A stretch of DNA of 34,218 nucleotides. Origin: a virus. The stretch lies in the IMG/VR virus record IMGVR_UViG_3300048928_000418, positions 1 through 34,218 of that record; one strand, given 5' to 3'. Below the pieces are notes generated by a model, which did no database searches, was not told the origin of the DNA, and saw only the letters and a program-made list of their open reading frames with translations. The first letter of the stretch is position 1. Each line of letters opens with the position of its first letter. Made by a program: the position numbers and the translations under genes. Below are positions 1 to 8,310 of the stretch, in pieces.

Positions 1-482
1 TGAGCGAAGCAGCGCCCGCCAGCAAGTACGTCCTGATGCGGGTCAACGCCGCCGGCTACATCGGCGAGCCGGTCAGCCTCATGTGCTCGTTCGACCCGTC
101 CACCGACATCCTGGCCGTCGTCAAGAAGATGCCGGCCTACGAAGACAGCGACCGCGCGGGGTACCTGCGCGTTACCACGCAGGAGCGCGACGCGGCGCAC
201 GACGCGGTGTTCCTCGAAGACGACACGCGGGACGCGATCCTGGCGTACTTCGACATGCGGCAGATGGGCCACCTGAACCTGGTCAAGGACATGGCGAGCC
301 ACCAGCCCGAGAACTCCATCGAGCGTGAAGGCATGGACGAGCACGGCATGAAGTTCCGGGTCAAACCCGAAATCACGAACGCCCAGTTCGCCGTGCTCGT
401 TGCCTGCTTCTACGCCAAGAAGCAGCGCGAAGTGGCCGCCATCGGCGAGGTGATGCAGGACATGGCGTTCTACTCCATCTGA
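1..482 (+). CDS. Hypothetical protein, 5' end clipped by one base
   Basis: The window opens with TGAGCGAAGCAGC, which reads as an ATG start missing its first A. That gives a protein of about 160 residues beginning MSEAAPASKYVLMRV. The in-frame ATG at 36 is a later candidate, but coding continues upstream to the window edge. The product is acidic, with no clear signal peptide or membrane segment. I do not recognise the family. It lies just before the tail fibre gene on the same strand, so a tail or baseplate role is possible but only by position. The stop is TGA at 480-482, and two bases later the recurring CGGGAAAA intergenic element begins, so this gene probably ends its transcription unit. 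Confidence 0.75.
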   Translation, partial: SEAAPASKYVLMRVNAAGYIGEPVSLMCSFDPSTDILAVVKKMPAYEDSDRAGYLRVTTQERDAAHDAVFLEDDTRDAILAYFDMRQMGHLNLVKDMASHQPENSIEREGMDEHGMKFRVKPEITNAQFAVLVACFYAKKQREVAAIGEVMQDMAFYSI

Positions 483-483
483 A

Positions 484-497
484 CGGGAAAAACGGGG
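484..497 (+). promoter_or_regulatory. Recurrent intergenic element, copy 1
   Basis: CGGGAAAAACGGGG, one of seven matches to the consensus CGGGAAAAGYGGSS. It lies 68 bases upstream of the tail fibre ATG. I infer a phage-specific promoter or transcript leader; no standard -35/-10 pair is obvious here. Confidence 0.5.
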
Positions 498-516
498 CCG
501 GCCTGACGTAGGCCGG
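498..516. other. Stem-loop in the tail fibre leader
   Basis: CCGGCCT (498-504) pairs perfectly with AGGCCGG (510-516) around a GACGT loop. There is no T-run on the plus strand, so it is not a standard intrinsic terminator for the upstream gene. It directly follows element copy 1 and would sit in the fibre mRNA leader. Confidence 0.55.
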
Positions 517-551
517 ACTTGAGCATCGGGCTCCGATCTGACGAGCCCCGC

Positions 552-2189
552 ATGCCAACGACCCTCAATCCCAAGCTGACCGATGCCGGCAAAGCGGCAG
601 CGATCAACGCCAAGAACAACGGGCTGCAGCTGGCGATCACGCATGTGTCGCTGGGAACGGGGAAGTACGATTCGGCCACCACCGGCGCCAGCAAGACTGC
701 CATGGTGGCCCGCAAGGAATCCGTGGTCATCGCGCAGGGCGTCGTGACAGGCGCGGGCGGGTTCCGCATCAACATCCGCTTCCCGGCCTGGACGGGAACG
801 CCGAGCCCCTATGACGCGACCGAACTGGCGTTCTTCGCCGGCGACCCTGCGGCCGGCGGTGTGCTGGTCTGGGTCTACTCGCATCCCACCGACGTGCTCG
901 TGCAGCGCAGCGCAACCATCGACTACGTTGCGAGCTTTAACTTCCAGATCACCGAGGTGCCCAGCGGCTCGATCACGGTTGTGACGGACCCCACCGCGGC
1001 GCAGGCACTGGTGCTGATCGGCCTGCACGAGAACGCTACGAATCCGCACACGCAGTATGTGCGCAAGTCCGGCGACTTATCGACCGGCTTCCAGCGTGGG
1101 CCGCATGCCGCGGTTAACGACGACAGCGACGCCTACGCAACGACGGGCTTCGTGAAGCGGTCCGGCAAGACCTATCCGGCCCATGGCGGCATCGGCCTGT
1201 CCAACGGCCAGACCATCCTCCCCGGCCATGTCGGCAGCTGGTTCAGCCCGTCCAACGGCGCCACCGTCTACCTGCCGCTGGCAAGCTCGGTCCCGATCGG
1301 AAGCACTCTCAAGTTCGCAGTGAGTGTGCCGTCTGCGTTCATCAATGCCCAGGCCGGTGAGATCATTTATGGCGCCGGCCTTGTCGCAGGACAGCGCCAG
1401 CTGCTGGTGCTGGGGGAAACGGTCGAGGTGACCCGCAACGAAGCGGGCGCATGGCTAGTCACCGGCATTGGCGCGCGCATGCCTGCCGGCGCGGTGATGC
1501 ACTTCGCCGGCCAGACCCCGCCGGCCGGCTGGATGCCCATGAGCGGCGCGCTAGTGGAGCGGGCAGCGTACCCGGCACTGTGGGCGTACGCGCAGAGCCA
1601 GGGCCTTGTGTCCGAAGCGGATTGGATGGCCGGCTACTTTGGCCGGTTCAGCGTCGGCACCAACGGTGGCAACTTCCGAATCCCCGATGCGCGCGGTGTA
1701 TTCCTGCGATCGCTGGACGGCGGGCGCGGAATCGACCCGAACCGCCCGTGGGGCATGTACCAAGACCAGGTCAACGTCGCGCACGCTCACGGCGTCTACG
1801 ACCCCGGGCATGCCCACAGCGTCTACGACCCCGGCCACGTTCACGGCGTGAACGATCCCACACACGCCCACGGCGTGACCGTCAACGCAGCTGGCGATCA
1901 CGGCCACCGCTTGGGCATACAGCCAACGAACGAGGGTGGCAGCGGCGACCCGTGGGGCAGCGGCGGGCCGAACCGCCCCGAGGGTGGGATCTACTCCGCA
2001 TACACCGACGCCGCAGGCAACCACGCCCACTCAGCGTACGCCCATGGCGCGTACACCGGCATCTGGCTGGCCGCCGCCGTGTCGCAGACCGCCATCTATG
2101 CCGCAGGCACGGGCATCAGCATCGCAGCGGAAGGTGGCGCGGACGGCCACCCGCGCAACCTGGCCTATGTCCTGGCCATCCGGTTCTAA
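552..2189 (+). CDS. Tail fibre protein with tail-collar domain
   Basis: A 545-residue adhesin-type structural protein. The N-terminus, starting MPTTLNPKLTDAGKAA and running to about residue 170, matches the phage tail-collar fibre N-terminal family (DUF3751 type) that docks fibres to the baseplate. A tail collar domain follows from about residue 315, with signatures PPAGWMPMSG and NFRIPDARGVFLRS. After that comes a His-rich stretch of four nine-residue repeats (AHAHGVYDP type), then a C-terminus ending HPRNLAYVLAIRF, as in many fibre tips. HxH pairs in fibre tips such as T4 gp37 bind metal, so metal binding is likely here. I chose ATG at 552; a TTG at 519 would add 11 residues not typical of the family. 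The gene downstream may encode its chaperone. Confidence 0.9.
   Translation: MPTTLNPKLTDAGKAAAINAKNNGLQLAITHVSLGTGKYDSATTGASKTAMVARKESVVIAQGVVTGAGGFRINIRFPAWTGTPSPYDATELAFFAGDPAAGGVLVWVYSHPTDVLVQRSATIDYVASFNFQITEVPSGSITVVTDPTAAQALVLIGLHENATNPHTQYVRKSGDLSTGFQRGPHAAVNDDSDAYATTGFVKRSGKTYPAHGGIGLSNGQTILPGHVGSWFSPSNGATVYLPLASSVPIGSTLKFAVSVPSAFINAQAGEIIYGAGLVAGQRQLLVLGETVEVTRNEAGAWLVTGIGARMPAGAVMHFAGQTPPAGWMPMSGALVERAAYPALWAYAQSQGLVSEADWMAGYFGRFSVGTNGGNFRIPDARGVFLRSLDGGRGIDPNRPWGMYQDQVNVAHAHGVYDPGHAHSVYDPGHVHGVNDPTHAHGVTVNAAGDHGHRLGIQPTNEGGSGDPWGSGGPNRPEGGIYSAYTDAAGNHAHSAYAHGAYTGIWLAAAVSQTAIYAAGTGISIAAEGGADGHPRNLAYVLAIRF
1779..1886 (+). repeat. Four 27-bp tandem repeats in the tail fibre gene
   Basis: Units at 1779-1805, 1806-1832, 1833-1859 and 1860-1886 encode AHAHGVYDP, GHAHSVYDP, GHVHGVNDP and THAHGVTVN. 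The repeats are imperfect at the DNA level but keep the HxH spacing. Such an array could expand or contract by slippage and retune the fibre tip. Confidence 0.85.
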
Positions 2190-2192
2190 CCC

Positions 2193-2771
2193 ATGAAGAT
2201 CTTCAACTTCGACCGTATCACCGGATTTTTTCTACCCAATCCGGGGAAGCAAGATGGCTCCACAACCGCCGAGCCGTCTCCGATGGAGCCCGGGCGGTTC
2301 CTCGTGCCTGCGTTCTCCACCACGGACCCGGTGCCAGAGGTGCCTGCCGGGATGGTGGCGAGACGCGACCGCGAGGCCGGCCGCTGGGTGCTGGTGTCGC
2401 AGGCGCAGGCGATTGCAGAAACGAGCCCGCCCGAGCCTGAACTGCCCGAGAAAATCGTGCTTTGGCGCGGCGTGGAGCGCGCATTCGAGAACACGGTGGC
2501 CGTGGCCTTCGGCTTCGACAGCATGGACGATGCGGTCAGCTTCGCGAGCGAGCCCGAGGTGCCCCGCCTGCAGATTCTCGGCATCGCCCTGCGTGCGTGG
2601 CGCTCGAAGGTGCGCGCAGCTTTCGAGCAGCTGGTGGCCGAAGTGCGCGCCGGCGTGGCGAATGAACCGGCCAGCCCCGAAGACCTGCGCAGGCGCCTGC
2701 CAGCGTTCGAGCAGCCGGACACCACGCCGGACGCCCTGGACGCCTGGGTGAAGGCGCAGGGCGGCGCATGA
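2193..2771 (+). CDS. Probable tail fibre assembly/chaperone-like protein
   Basis: A 192-residue protein starting three bases after the tail fibre stop, the usual place for a fibre assembly chaperone. The N-terminus, MKIFNFDRITGFFLPN, is followed by a phrase that looks like 'VPEVPAGMVARRDREAGRWV', which resembles the short beta segment before the helical part of many tail fibre assembly proteins. The C-terminal half (from about residue 85) is helical and charged. I see no catalytic motif. The assignment rests on position and general composition rather than on a diagnostic motif; it could instead be a minor tail component. The stop overlaps the next start (ATGA), so the two are translationally coupled. 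Confidence 0.45.
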   Translation: MKIFNFDRITGFFLPNPGKQDGSTTAEPSPMEPGRFLVPAFSTTDPVPEVPAGMVARRDREAGRWVLVSQAQAIAETSPPEPELPEKIVLWRGVERAFENTVAVAFGFDSMDDAVSFASEPEVPRLQILGIALRAWRSKVRAAFEQLVAEVRAGVANEPASPEDLRRRLPAFEQPDTTPDALDAWVKAQGGA

Positions 2772-3067
2772 CGATCGCCGATCAGGCCTCGAACCGCTTC
2801 TACGCCCTGGTGCGTGACTTCGCGCTGACCACGCCCGAGTGGGCGCCGGCGGTGCGGTACTTCACCCAACCGGACGAGCGCCTGGACCTCACGCTGGTGT
2901 CGGCACGTGTTTATGGCACCCGTGACGAGTTTCTGACCATCCAGGCGGCCGCCGGCCTGGACTCGCCCGAAAGTGAACTGGTCGAGCAACTGCTGGTCCT
3001 GCCGGGCATGGATCAGCTGCGCGCGATGCGCCGCGAGGCCGGCTACGACGGCTACGAGGTGTTTTGA
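2768..3067 (+). CDS. Hypothetical protein (99 aa)
   Basis: A small acidic, mostly helical protein beginning MTIADQASNRFYALVRDF. No domain recognised, no signal peptide or membrane segment. Its start overlaps the upstream stop (ATGA at 2768-2771) and its stop overlaps the next start (TGATG at 3065-3069), so it lies inside a tightly coupled group with the possible fibre chaperone and the SWIM-like protein. This coupling suggests joint expression with the tail genes, but no function can be assigned. Confidence 0.7.
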   Translation: MTIADQASNRFYALVRDFALTTPEWAPAVRYFTQPDERLDLTLVSARVYGTRDEFLTIQAAAGLDSPESELVEQLLVLPGMDQLRAMRREAGYDGYEVF

Positions 3068-4089
3068 TGGCGACGAACTCGCGCTTCCTGAAGGACTTCA
3101 CGGCCGCCGCGAACGAGGCCGCCGCGCGCTACGCCGAGCAGGCCGACAGCCAGGCGCGAGCGCGCAACCTGCTGCGGCCCGACGAGGTGGCCGGCGACTA
3201 CGACGCGAACCGCCTCCTGTTCACCACGCTCGGCGGGCAGCTGCGGCCGCTGACGCACGACGATCTGCGTACCTTCAAGGCCCAAGCGGACGCCCTGGGC
3301 AAGAAGTTCAAGGGTGGCATCACAGCCAAGCAGATCATCGACCGCTCGCTCAAGGTCGACCGGGATCGCAGCAACACTGAGATTCGCGTGGCGCTGCCGC
3401 GGCAGTACGGCGGCGGCAAGATGCACATCGTCACCAACGCCGGGCCAAACAGCGAGGTCCGCACGCACAACGTGCTGGTCGAGTTCCTGGACCTGCCATC
3501 GGCGGTCGCCAGCCCGTCCAAGCCGGCCGATGCGGCCAGGGTGGTCACGATGGGTAAGGTGCGCTGCGCATGCGACTGCGGCCGCTGGACCTACTGGTTC
3601 AGCTACATCGCCACCATCGGCAAGTTCAATGCGGGCAACCCGCAGCCCAACTTCCCGAAGATTCGCAACCCGATGCTCGTGGGCGTGGCCTGCAAGCACG
3701 TGCTGCGCGTGATGCAGGGCCTGCAAGGGCCGATGGTGCGCGCCGGCGTCGAGAAGATGGTCATCCAGGGCCGGCGCAACGAAGCGCCGAAGGTCACGGC
3801 CGTGACGCGCAAGGACGCGAAGGCACTGGCCGAGCACCAGCTGAAGACGGCCGATTGGAAGCGCAACCAGATCGAGACGACTGCCGAGAAGCGCACGCGC
3901 CTGGCGGCCCAGCGCCGAGTGAAGGACATCCTGCAGAAGGCCAAGGCGCCGCTGGTCAAGCCCACGCCGGCCAAGCTCGACCTGGCGAAGCGCAAATTCG
4001 AGCAGCAGGCGCGCCAGCTCGCCCAGCTGGGCGTCATCTCGCAGAAGATGCTGGCCGACATGCTGGCGAAGCTCAAAGGACGCAAATGA
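3067..4089 (+). CDS. Protein with SWIM-like CxC...CxH zinc motif
   Basis: A 340-residue protein. Cysteines at 167, 169 and 171 (CACDCGRW) and the pair C209/H211 in ACKHVLRVM form a CxC-x(n)-CxH pattern like a SWIM zinc finger, although the spacer of about 37 residues is longer than usual. The region between is aromatic-rich (WTYWFSY). The C-terminal third is very basic and helical, probably coiled coil (QRRVKDILQKAKAPLV and KRKFEQQARQLAQL), which would suit nucleic acid or oligomer contacts. I chose ATG 3067, which overlaps the upstream stop, rather than the TTG at 3064. Its place among tail and antirestriction genes suggests a virion protein. The zinc-binding reading comes from the residue pattern; the function is unknown. 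Confidence 0.7.
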   Translation: MATNSRFLKDFTAAANEAAARYAEQADSQARARNLLRPDEVAGDYDANRLLFTTLGGQLRPLTHDDLRTFKAQADALGKKFKGGITAKQIIDRSLKVDRDRSNTEIRVALPRQYGGGKMHIVTNAGPNSEVRTHNVLVEFLDLPSAVASPSKPADAARVVTMGKVRCACDCGRWTYWFSYIATIGKFNAGNPQPNFPKIRNPMLVGVACKHVLRVMQGLQGPMVRAGVEKMVIQGRRNEAPKVTAVTRKDAKALAEHQLKTADWKRNQIETTAEKRTRLAAQRRVKDILQKAKAPLVKPTPAKLDLAKRKFEQQARQLAQLGVISQKMLADMLAKLKGRK

Positions 4090-4138
4090 CCGGGATTCTT
4101 CACGGCGCGCCGCGGCCCTGGTGCAGTAGCATGCCGCC

Positions 4139-4675
4139 ATGTTGAACTCAGTCCCCCAGGCGATCAACCGTGCCGCACGGCAGGTCACGCTGCGGCACCC
4201 GCAGTCCTTCGACTGCATCGTGTCGCGCGAGCGCGTGGTGCGCGTGGAACTCAACGACGCAGGTGGCCTGAGCGAGTCGGCCGGCCTGCCTACGCTCGGC
4301 GGCATGGGCGTTCTGCGCAGCGAGGACGAAGCGGACTTCGAATACGACGAACTCGGCCCCGCCAAGCTCCTGTTCGCCGGCCCGGGGCCGTTCCAGCCGA
4401 TGGACATGAACGAACGCGACAGCGCCCTCATCGCCGAGAACGCCCGCGAGGTGGTCATCGAGTCCATCGCCGAGCCGGGCGCCGCGCCCGACAAGCCGCA
4501 GTACTTCCAGGCGGACACGGGCGACCTGGTGGTGCTCACGATGGGGATGGGCGTGGCCTTGACCTACGAGGTGGCAACGGTCAGCGGCACGGTGGCGCTG
4601 CCGCCGTACACGCGCAAGCTCGTGCTCAATCCGCGCGATGACTTGAGCTACGTCGAACCGATGCTGGACGACTAG
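4139..4675 (+). CDS. Hypothetical protein (178 aa), possibly structural
   Basis: An acidic protein beginning MLNSVPQAINRAARQVTL, with no cysteine cluster or membrane segment. The middle (GPAKLLFAGPGPFQPMDMNE) and the beta-rich C-terminus (VLTMGMGVALTYEVATVSG and PPYTRKLVLNPRDD) look like a small beta-sandwich of the kind found in virion proteins, but I do not recognise a family. The 49-base gap upstream has no good ribosome binding site and no copy of the CGGGAAAA element. The gene is probably the last of the block that begins with the tail fibre, because copy 2 of the element follows 10 bases after its stop. Confidence 0.65.
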   Translation: MLNSVPQAINRAARQVTLRHPQSFDCIVSRERVVRVELNDAGGLSESAGLPTLGGMGVLRSEDEADFEYDELGPAKLLFAGPGPFQPMDMNERDSALIAENAREVVIESIAEPGAAPDKPQYFQADTGDLVVLTMGMGVALTYEVATVSGTVALPPYTRKLVLNPRDDLSYVEPMLDD

Positions 4676-4685
4676 CCCAGGCACA

Positions 4686-4699
4686 CGGGAAAACCGGCC
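4686..4699 (+). promoter_or_regulatory. Recurrent intergenic element, copy 2
   Basis: CGGGAAAACCGGCC, matching the consensus CGGGAAAAGYGGSS except for C at position 9. It is 49 bases upstream of the GTG start of the 1191-residue polyvalent protein gene and opens the antirestriction block. Confidence 0.5.
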
Positions 4700-4715
4700 G
4701 CCATGCGTGCGGCCG
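4695..4715. other. Stem-loop overlapping element copy 2
   Basis: CGGCCGC (4695-4701) pairs with GCGGCCG (4709-4715) around loop CATGCGT. There is no T-run on the plus strand. The arrangement of element followed directly by a stem-loop repeats that at 484-516, suggesting a structured leader. Confidence 0.55.
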
Positions 4716-4734
4716 CCACCGGGACACTGGCCCG

Positions 4735-7700
4735 GTGTCGAATACGCCAGTCACGCCAGATCAACCGTTCGCGCGCCTGCACATGGCCGCGAGCCATGCG
4801 GCTACGTCGCATTGGAACCTGACGCCTGAGCCCACACCGGCCCAGGCCAAGAGCGGCGACTACCCCAAGGGGCATGTGACCCTGCACGGCCTGCCGATCG
4901 CCATCGAGAACGTGCGCAACAGCGTGCGGCGCGGCGTCAGCGAGGTTGGCCGCGCATGGGAGAACCGCATGGCGGCCATGTACGGCGAGTTCGAGGGCAC
5001 AGTCGGCGCTGACGGCGATCCGGTCGACGTGTTCATCGGCCATTTCCCCGAGTCCCGCGCCGTCTGGATCATCAATCAGGGCTGGCCAGACGGCGGTTTT
5101 GACGAGCACAAGATCATGCTGGGGTTCCAGACCGAGCAGGCCGCCCGCGACGCCTACCTCATGTCTTTCGATCGCACGTGGCAGGGCCTGCGGTCCATGC
5201 ATCCGTGCACGGTCGACCAGCTGAAATGGTGGCTGGCCCAGGGCGACACGCGCACCCCCTTCACCCCCGCATCACTCCCTACAGGGCAACCATCTATGCA
5301 CAAGACCACCTGGACCCTCGACGCTGTACCTGTCGGCATGCCGCTGCAGAAGGTGCTGTACGACCTGCGCGTCGAGGACGGCAGCAGCGCACTGCTGCTG
5401 GACGCCGTGGACATGGCCGAACTTCTGGCGGACCCCGACGTGTCGCTGCTGCCTGCCGCGCTGCTGGACGCCCTGGTGGTCGAGGTCAACCGCATGACCG
5501 TGAAAATGGACCTGCTGCAGAAGGTCATGGACGCGGCCGGCGGCGAGGTGAAGACCAGCGGCTACCAGATCAGCGACCCGGTGAAGCGCCGCGGCACCAT
5601 GCAGGTCGCCGTCCTGTTTGCGCTGTCGGACGGCCAGACCGTCACCATCTGGTTCCACAACCCGGACACCACACCGGACAAGCTGATGCCGCTGGACGAG
5701 CTGATCAGCTGGAAGTGGATGCTCAACAAGAAGGACATCACCATCGTCGTCGCGCCCGAGCGCGGCAAGGACTTGAACATCCGCGAGGTGGCCCGGCGCA
5801 TCATGAAGCTGGCCGAGCGCAACAGCGCCGCTTTCGCCAAGGCGAACGCCAAGCTGGCCGAGCGCGTCGAGCAGGAGAAGGCTGTCGACGCCGAAATCGT
5901 GCAGCTGACCGGCCTGCTGCAGGGCCTGCAGACGCAGATCGCCGTGGCGCGCGAGCGCAAGAGCGAGCAGGCCGCCGAGGCCGCCGCCGCGCCGACCATC
6001 GAGCAGATCGCCGGGATCATCGGCAGTTGGTCCGGCAACCCGAAGGCTTGGACCGACCCCGCCGTGTCGAAGCAGATCGCCTACGCCGTGTCGAAGGGCT
6101 GGGCGCACCGCCCGTCTACGTCGCAGCTATCGTGGAGCGAGGCAGGCGTGGCCGCCTACCGGGCGGCCCTCGACCCGAAGGCAATCGAACCGCAGCCCGA
6201 GCCCATTGCCCGGTCGGGCACCGAGCAGGAGCAGCAGGCCGCCGATGCAGCGCTCCAGATGGCCGCCGGCGTGGTCGCCGATTTGGGCGGTACGTTCGAG
6301 GCCGAGAGCTTCGCAGCGCCGGGCACCATCGGGGCCTGGAGCTACGGCAAGGCCGAACTCGGACGGCACACGATCCGCCTGGGTGCTTCCGGCGGCGGCG
6401 TGGTGCAGGTCAACGGCCGGCCGTTTGACCCCAGCAACGAGGTCATCACCACCGCCGAGCAAGTCAAGGCCGCAATCCTCGCCATCGCACCGGACCTCGC
6501 GCCCGCGCCTGCGCCGGCCCCCGTGGCAGAGGTTGAGCCGGTCGCCGCGCCCGAGGTTGCCGCCGAGCCCGCGCCGGAAGCCGCCGCACTGTTTGGCAGC
6601 GAGGCGTTCCAGGCCGCCCTGGCTCAGTCGCCCGAAGCGCAGGCCACCGTCAAGACCATGGACGTGGCCGCGAAGGCCGCCGGCCTGACCGTCGACTGGT
6701 TCCACGGCACGGCTGTGCTCGACGGCGCCAACGCGCCGGCCGATGACGACGAGGAAGACGACGAGCCCGAGGAAGACGAGGGCGAGGACTTCGACGCCGA
6801 AGCGGAGTTCAAGCAGACGCCGGCCGACGATGAGCCCGAGCCCAAGCTGGACGGCGATTTTGTCGGCCACCCGTTCCGTGGCAACCAGCACGTCAACGCG
6901 GGCGAGGGCTCCAGCGCGGCCGTGAACGCGTCCAAGCGCGCCAAGGGTGCCGAGAAGCGCGGCGATGCCAAGGGCACGGCCAAGGCCCACAAGGCCGCCT
7001 ACCACTCGCACAAGGCCGCCCTGGTCGGCGCCAAGGGACAAGCCCGCAAGTACCACAAGACCATGGCCGCCTTCCACGGCCGCCGCAGCGGCGCGAAGAT
7101 GCTGGACGACGCGGCCGAGCACGATGGCGTGTTCATCGGCTACATCAAGCGGGGCGGCTACGTGATCGGCCGCGCCATGGTGGGCGACGACGGCAAGGCA
7201 ATGGTCTACGTCGGGGGCTCGGGCACGCGGCGCGTGACCTACGTGTCCCCGGTGGACAACGAAATTCGCGCGGCCATGTGGAGCGACGACGACGCGCCGC
7301 GCATGATCGGCTGGCTGCTGGCCGCGATCACGCCGGCCGCGCCCGCCGCTGCGCCGGCACCGAAGGGCGACATCAGCTACACCACAGGCGACATGTTCAC
7401 GACCTTCCTGCCCGACACGGCGGCCGGTGAGGACGCGTGGCGCGTGCTCAACGCCACCGAGGGCGCTGAGAACGGCAAGGTGCTCAACGAGCACGCCGCC
7501 AGCACCATCGAGCAGCTGCGCGCCACCGGTTACACCGTGGTCCTGGCCGCACCGGCTGACGACATCGATACCGATGCGCTCGCTGCTGCCCTGGCCGAGC
7601 CCGAGGCGGAGCCCGTCGCTGCAGGGGAGGCGGTGGCCGCAGCCGCCGAGCCGGAAGTGCCCGAGTTCGTGCGGCGGCGGGTCGCCGACGCGCTGGGCCA

Positions 7701-8310
7701 GTTGAACGAAATCCGTGCGGGCGTGGACGGCGCCATCGACCTTGACCGCCGGATGGGCGGAAACGGCCGCTATGAGAACGACGCCGTGCAGAACCGTGCC
7801 CAGGACATCCACGCCGCCCAGCGCACCCTGGCCGAGTTCCGCCAGCACGCCGGCGAGAAAGGCATCGACGCCGAGGCGTTCATCACGTCGCTAGGCGGCG
7901 AGCCGAGTTTCGCCCTGAGCGCCGCCGCCCAAGAATGGGCGGCGCCGGTGGTCGCACAAGCTGCTGCCGAGCCCGCAACCGCAACCGAAGAGGCCCCGAC
8001 CGTGGAACCCGTCACGCCCGAACCTGCCGCCGAGCCGGCCGCGCCCGCTGTCGCTGCGGCCTCTGAAGCGCCCGCCGTGGCCGCGCCGGCCGCAGACGAC
8101 AGCGAGGACCGCGCCTACCTTGAAGCCCTGCTGAACGGCACCGCTGACCTTCTGGGCGCCGACGTGTTCGAGCGTCTGGAGCCGATGTTCGCGAAGTACG
8201 ACGGCAACCCGGACACGCCCGAGATGGAGGCGCTGCTGACGCGCGCGGCCGAAGCCTACGGGGATGCAGCCCAGGAAGCCGCGAAGTCTGCGCTGGCGAC
8301 CCCCGCATGA
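4735..8310 (+). CDS. Large polyvalent protein: pyrophosphatase-like + DarA-N-like domains
   Basis: A 1191-residue multidomain protein. Residues about 41-150 form an inorganic-pyrophosphatase-like domain of the phage polyvalent type: DYPKGHVTLHGLPIAIEN, then DGDPVDV (93-99), which fits the family I metal-binding signature, then DEHK (123-126). A second start-like Met at 188 (nt 5296) opens a region leading to a DarA-N-like domain (about 272-360; DGQTVT at 299-304, ELISWKWMLNKKD, APERGKDLN). A coiled coil follows (about 362-420), then Ala/Pro/Glu linkers, GHPFRGNQH (about 711-719), a Lys/His/Ala-rich helical stretch, and a GDMFTTFLPDTAAGEDAW region (about 885 on). DarA is a P1 head-internal antirestriction protein, so virion delivery is inferred. 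The start is GTG (4735) with GGGA upstream; ATG 4783 is an alternative. The stop overlaps the next gene (ATGA). Confidence 0.85.
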   Translation: MSNTPVTPDQPFARLHMAASHAATSHWNLTPEPTPAQAKSGDYPKGHVTLHGLPIAIENVRNSVRRGVSEVGRAWENRMAAMYGEFEGTVGADGDPVDVFIGHFPESRAVWIINQGWPDGGFDEHKIMLGFQTEQAARDAYLMSFDRTWQGLRSMHPCTVDQLKWWLAQGDTRTPFTPASLPTGQPSMHKTTWTLDAVPVGMPLQKVLYDLRVEDGSSALLLDAVDMAELLADPDVSLLPAALLDALVVEVNRMTVKMDLLQKVMDAAGGEVKTSGYQISDPVKRRGTMQVAVLFALSDGQTVTIWFHNPDTTPDKLMPLDELISWKWMLNKKDITIVVAPERGKDLNIREVARRIMKLAERNSAAFAKANAKLAERVEQEKAVDAEIVQLTGLLQGLQTQIAVARERKSEQAAEAAAAPTIEQIAGIIGSWSGNPKAWTDPAVSKQIAYAVSKGWAHRPSTSQLSWSEAGVAAYRAALDPKAIEPQPEPIARSGTEQEQQAADAALQMAAGVVADLGGTFEAESFAAPGTIGAWSYGKAELGRHTIRLGASGGGVVQVNGRPFDPSNEVITTAEQVKAAILAIAPDLAPAPAPAPVAEVEPVAAPEVAAEPAPEAAALFGSEAFQAALAQSPEAQATVKTMDVAAKAAGLTVDWFHGTAVLDGANAPADDDEEDDEPEEDEGEDFDAEAEFKQTPADDEPEPKLDGDFVGHPFRGNQHVNAGEGSSAAVNASKRAKGAEKRGDAKGTAKAHKAAYHSHKAALVGAKGQARKYHKTMAAFHGRRSGAKMLDDAAEHDGVFIGYIKRGGYVIGRAMVGDDGKAMVYVGGSGTRRVTYVSPVDNEIRAAMWSDDDAPRMIGWLLAAITPAAPAAAPAPKGDISYTTGDMFTTFLPDTAAGEDAWRVLNATEGAENGKVLNEHAASTIEQLRATGYTVVLAAPADDIDTDALAAALAEPEAEPVAAGEAVAAAAEPEVPEFVRRRVADALGQLNEIRAGVDGAIDLDRRMGGNGRYENDAVQNRAQDIHAAQRTLAEFRQHAGEKGIDAEAFITSLGGEPSFALSAAAQEWAAPVVAQAAAEPATATEEAPTVEPVTPEPAAEPAAPAVAAASEAPAVAAPAADDSEDRAYLEALLNGTADLLGADVFERLEPMFAKYDGNPDTPEMEALLTRAAEAYGDAAQEAAKSALATPA

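Noticed and set aside
498-516. Reading the stem-loop after the first gene as a terminator
   Set aside because: No T-run follows it on the plus strand.
519-551. TTG start upstream of the tail fibre ATG
   Set aside because: The extra residues do not fit the fibre family N-terminus, and the ATG at 552 does.
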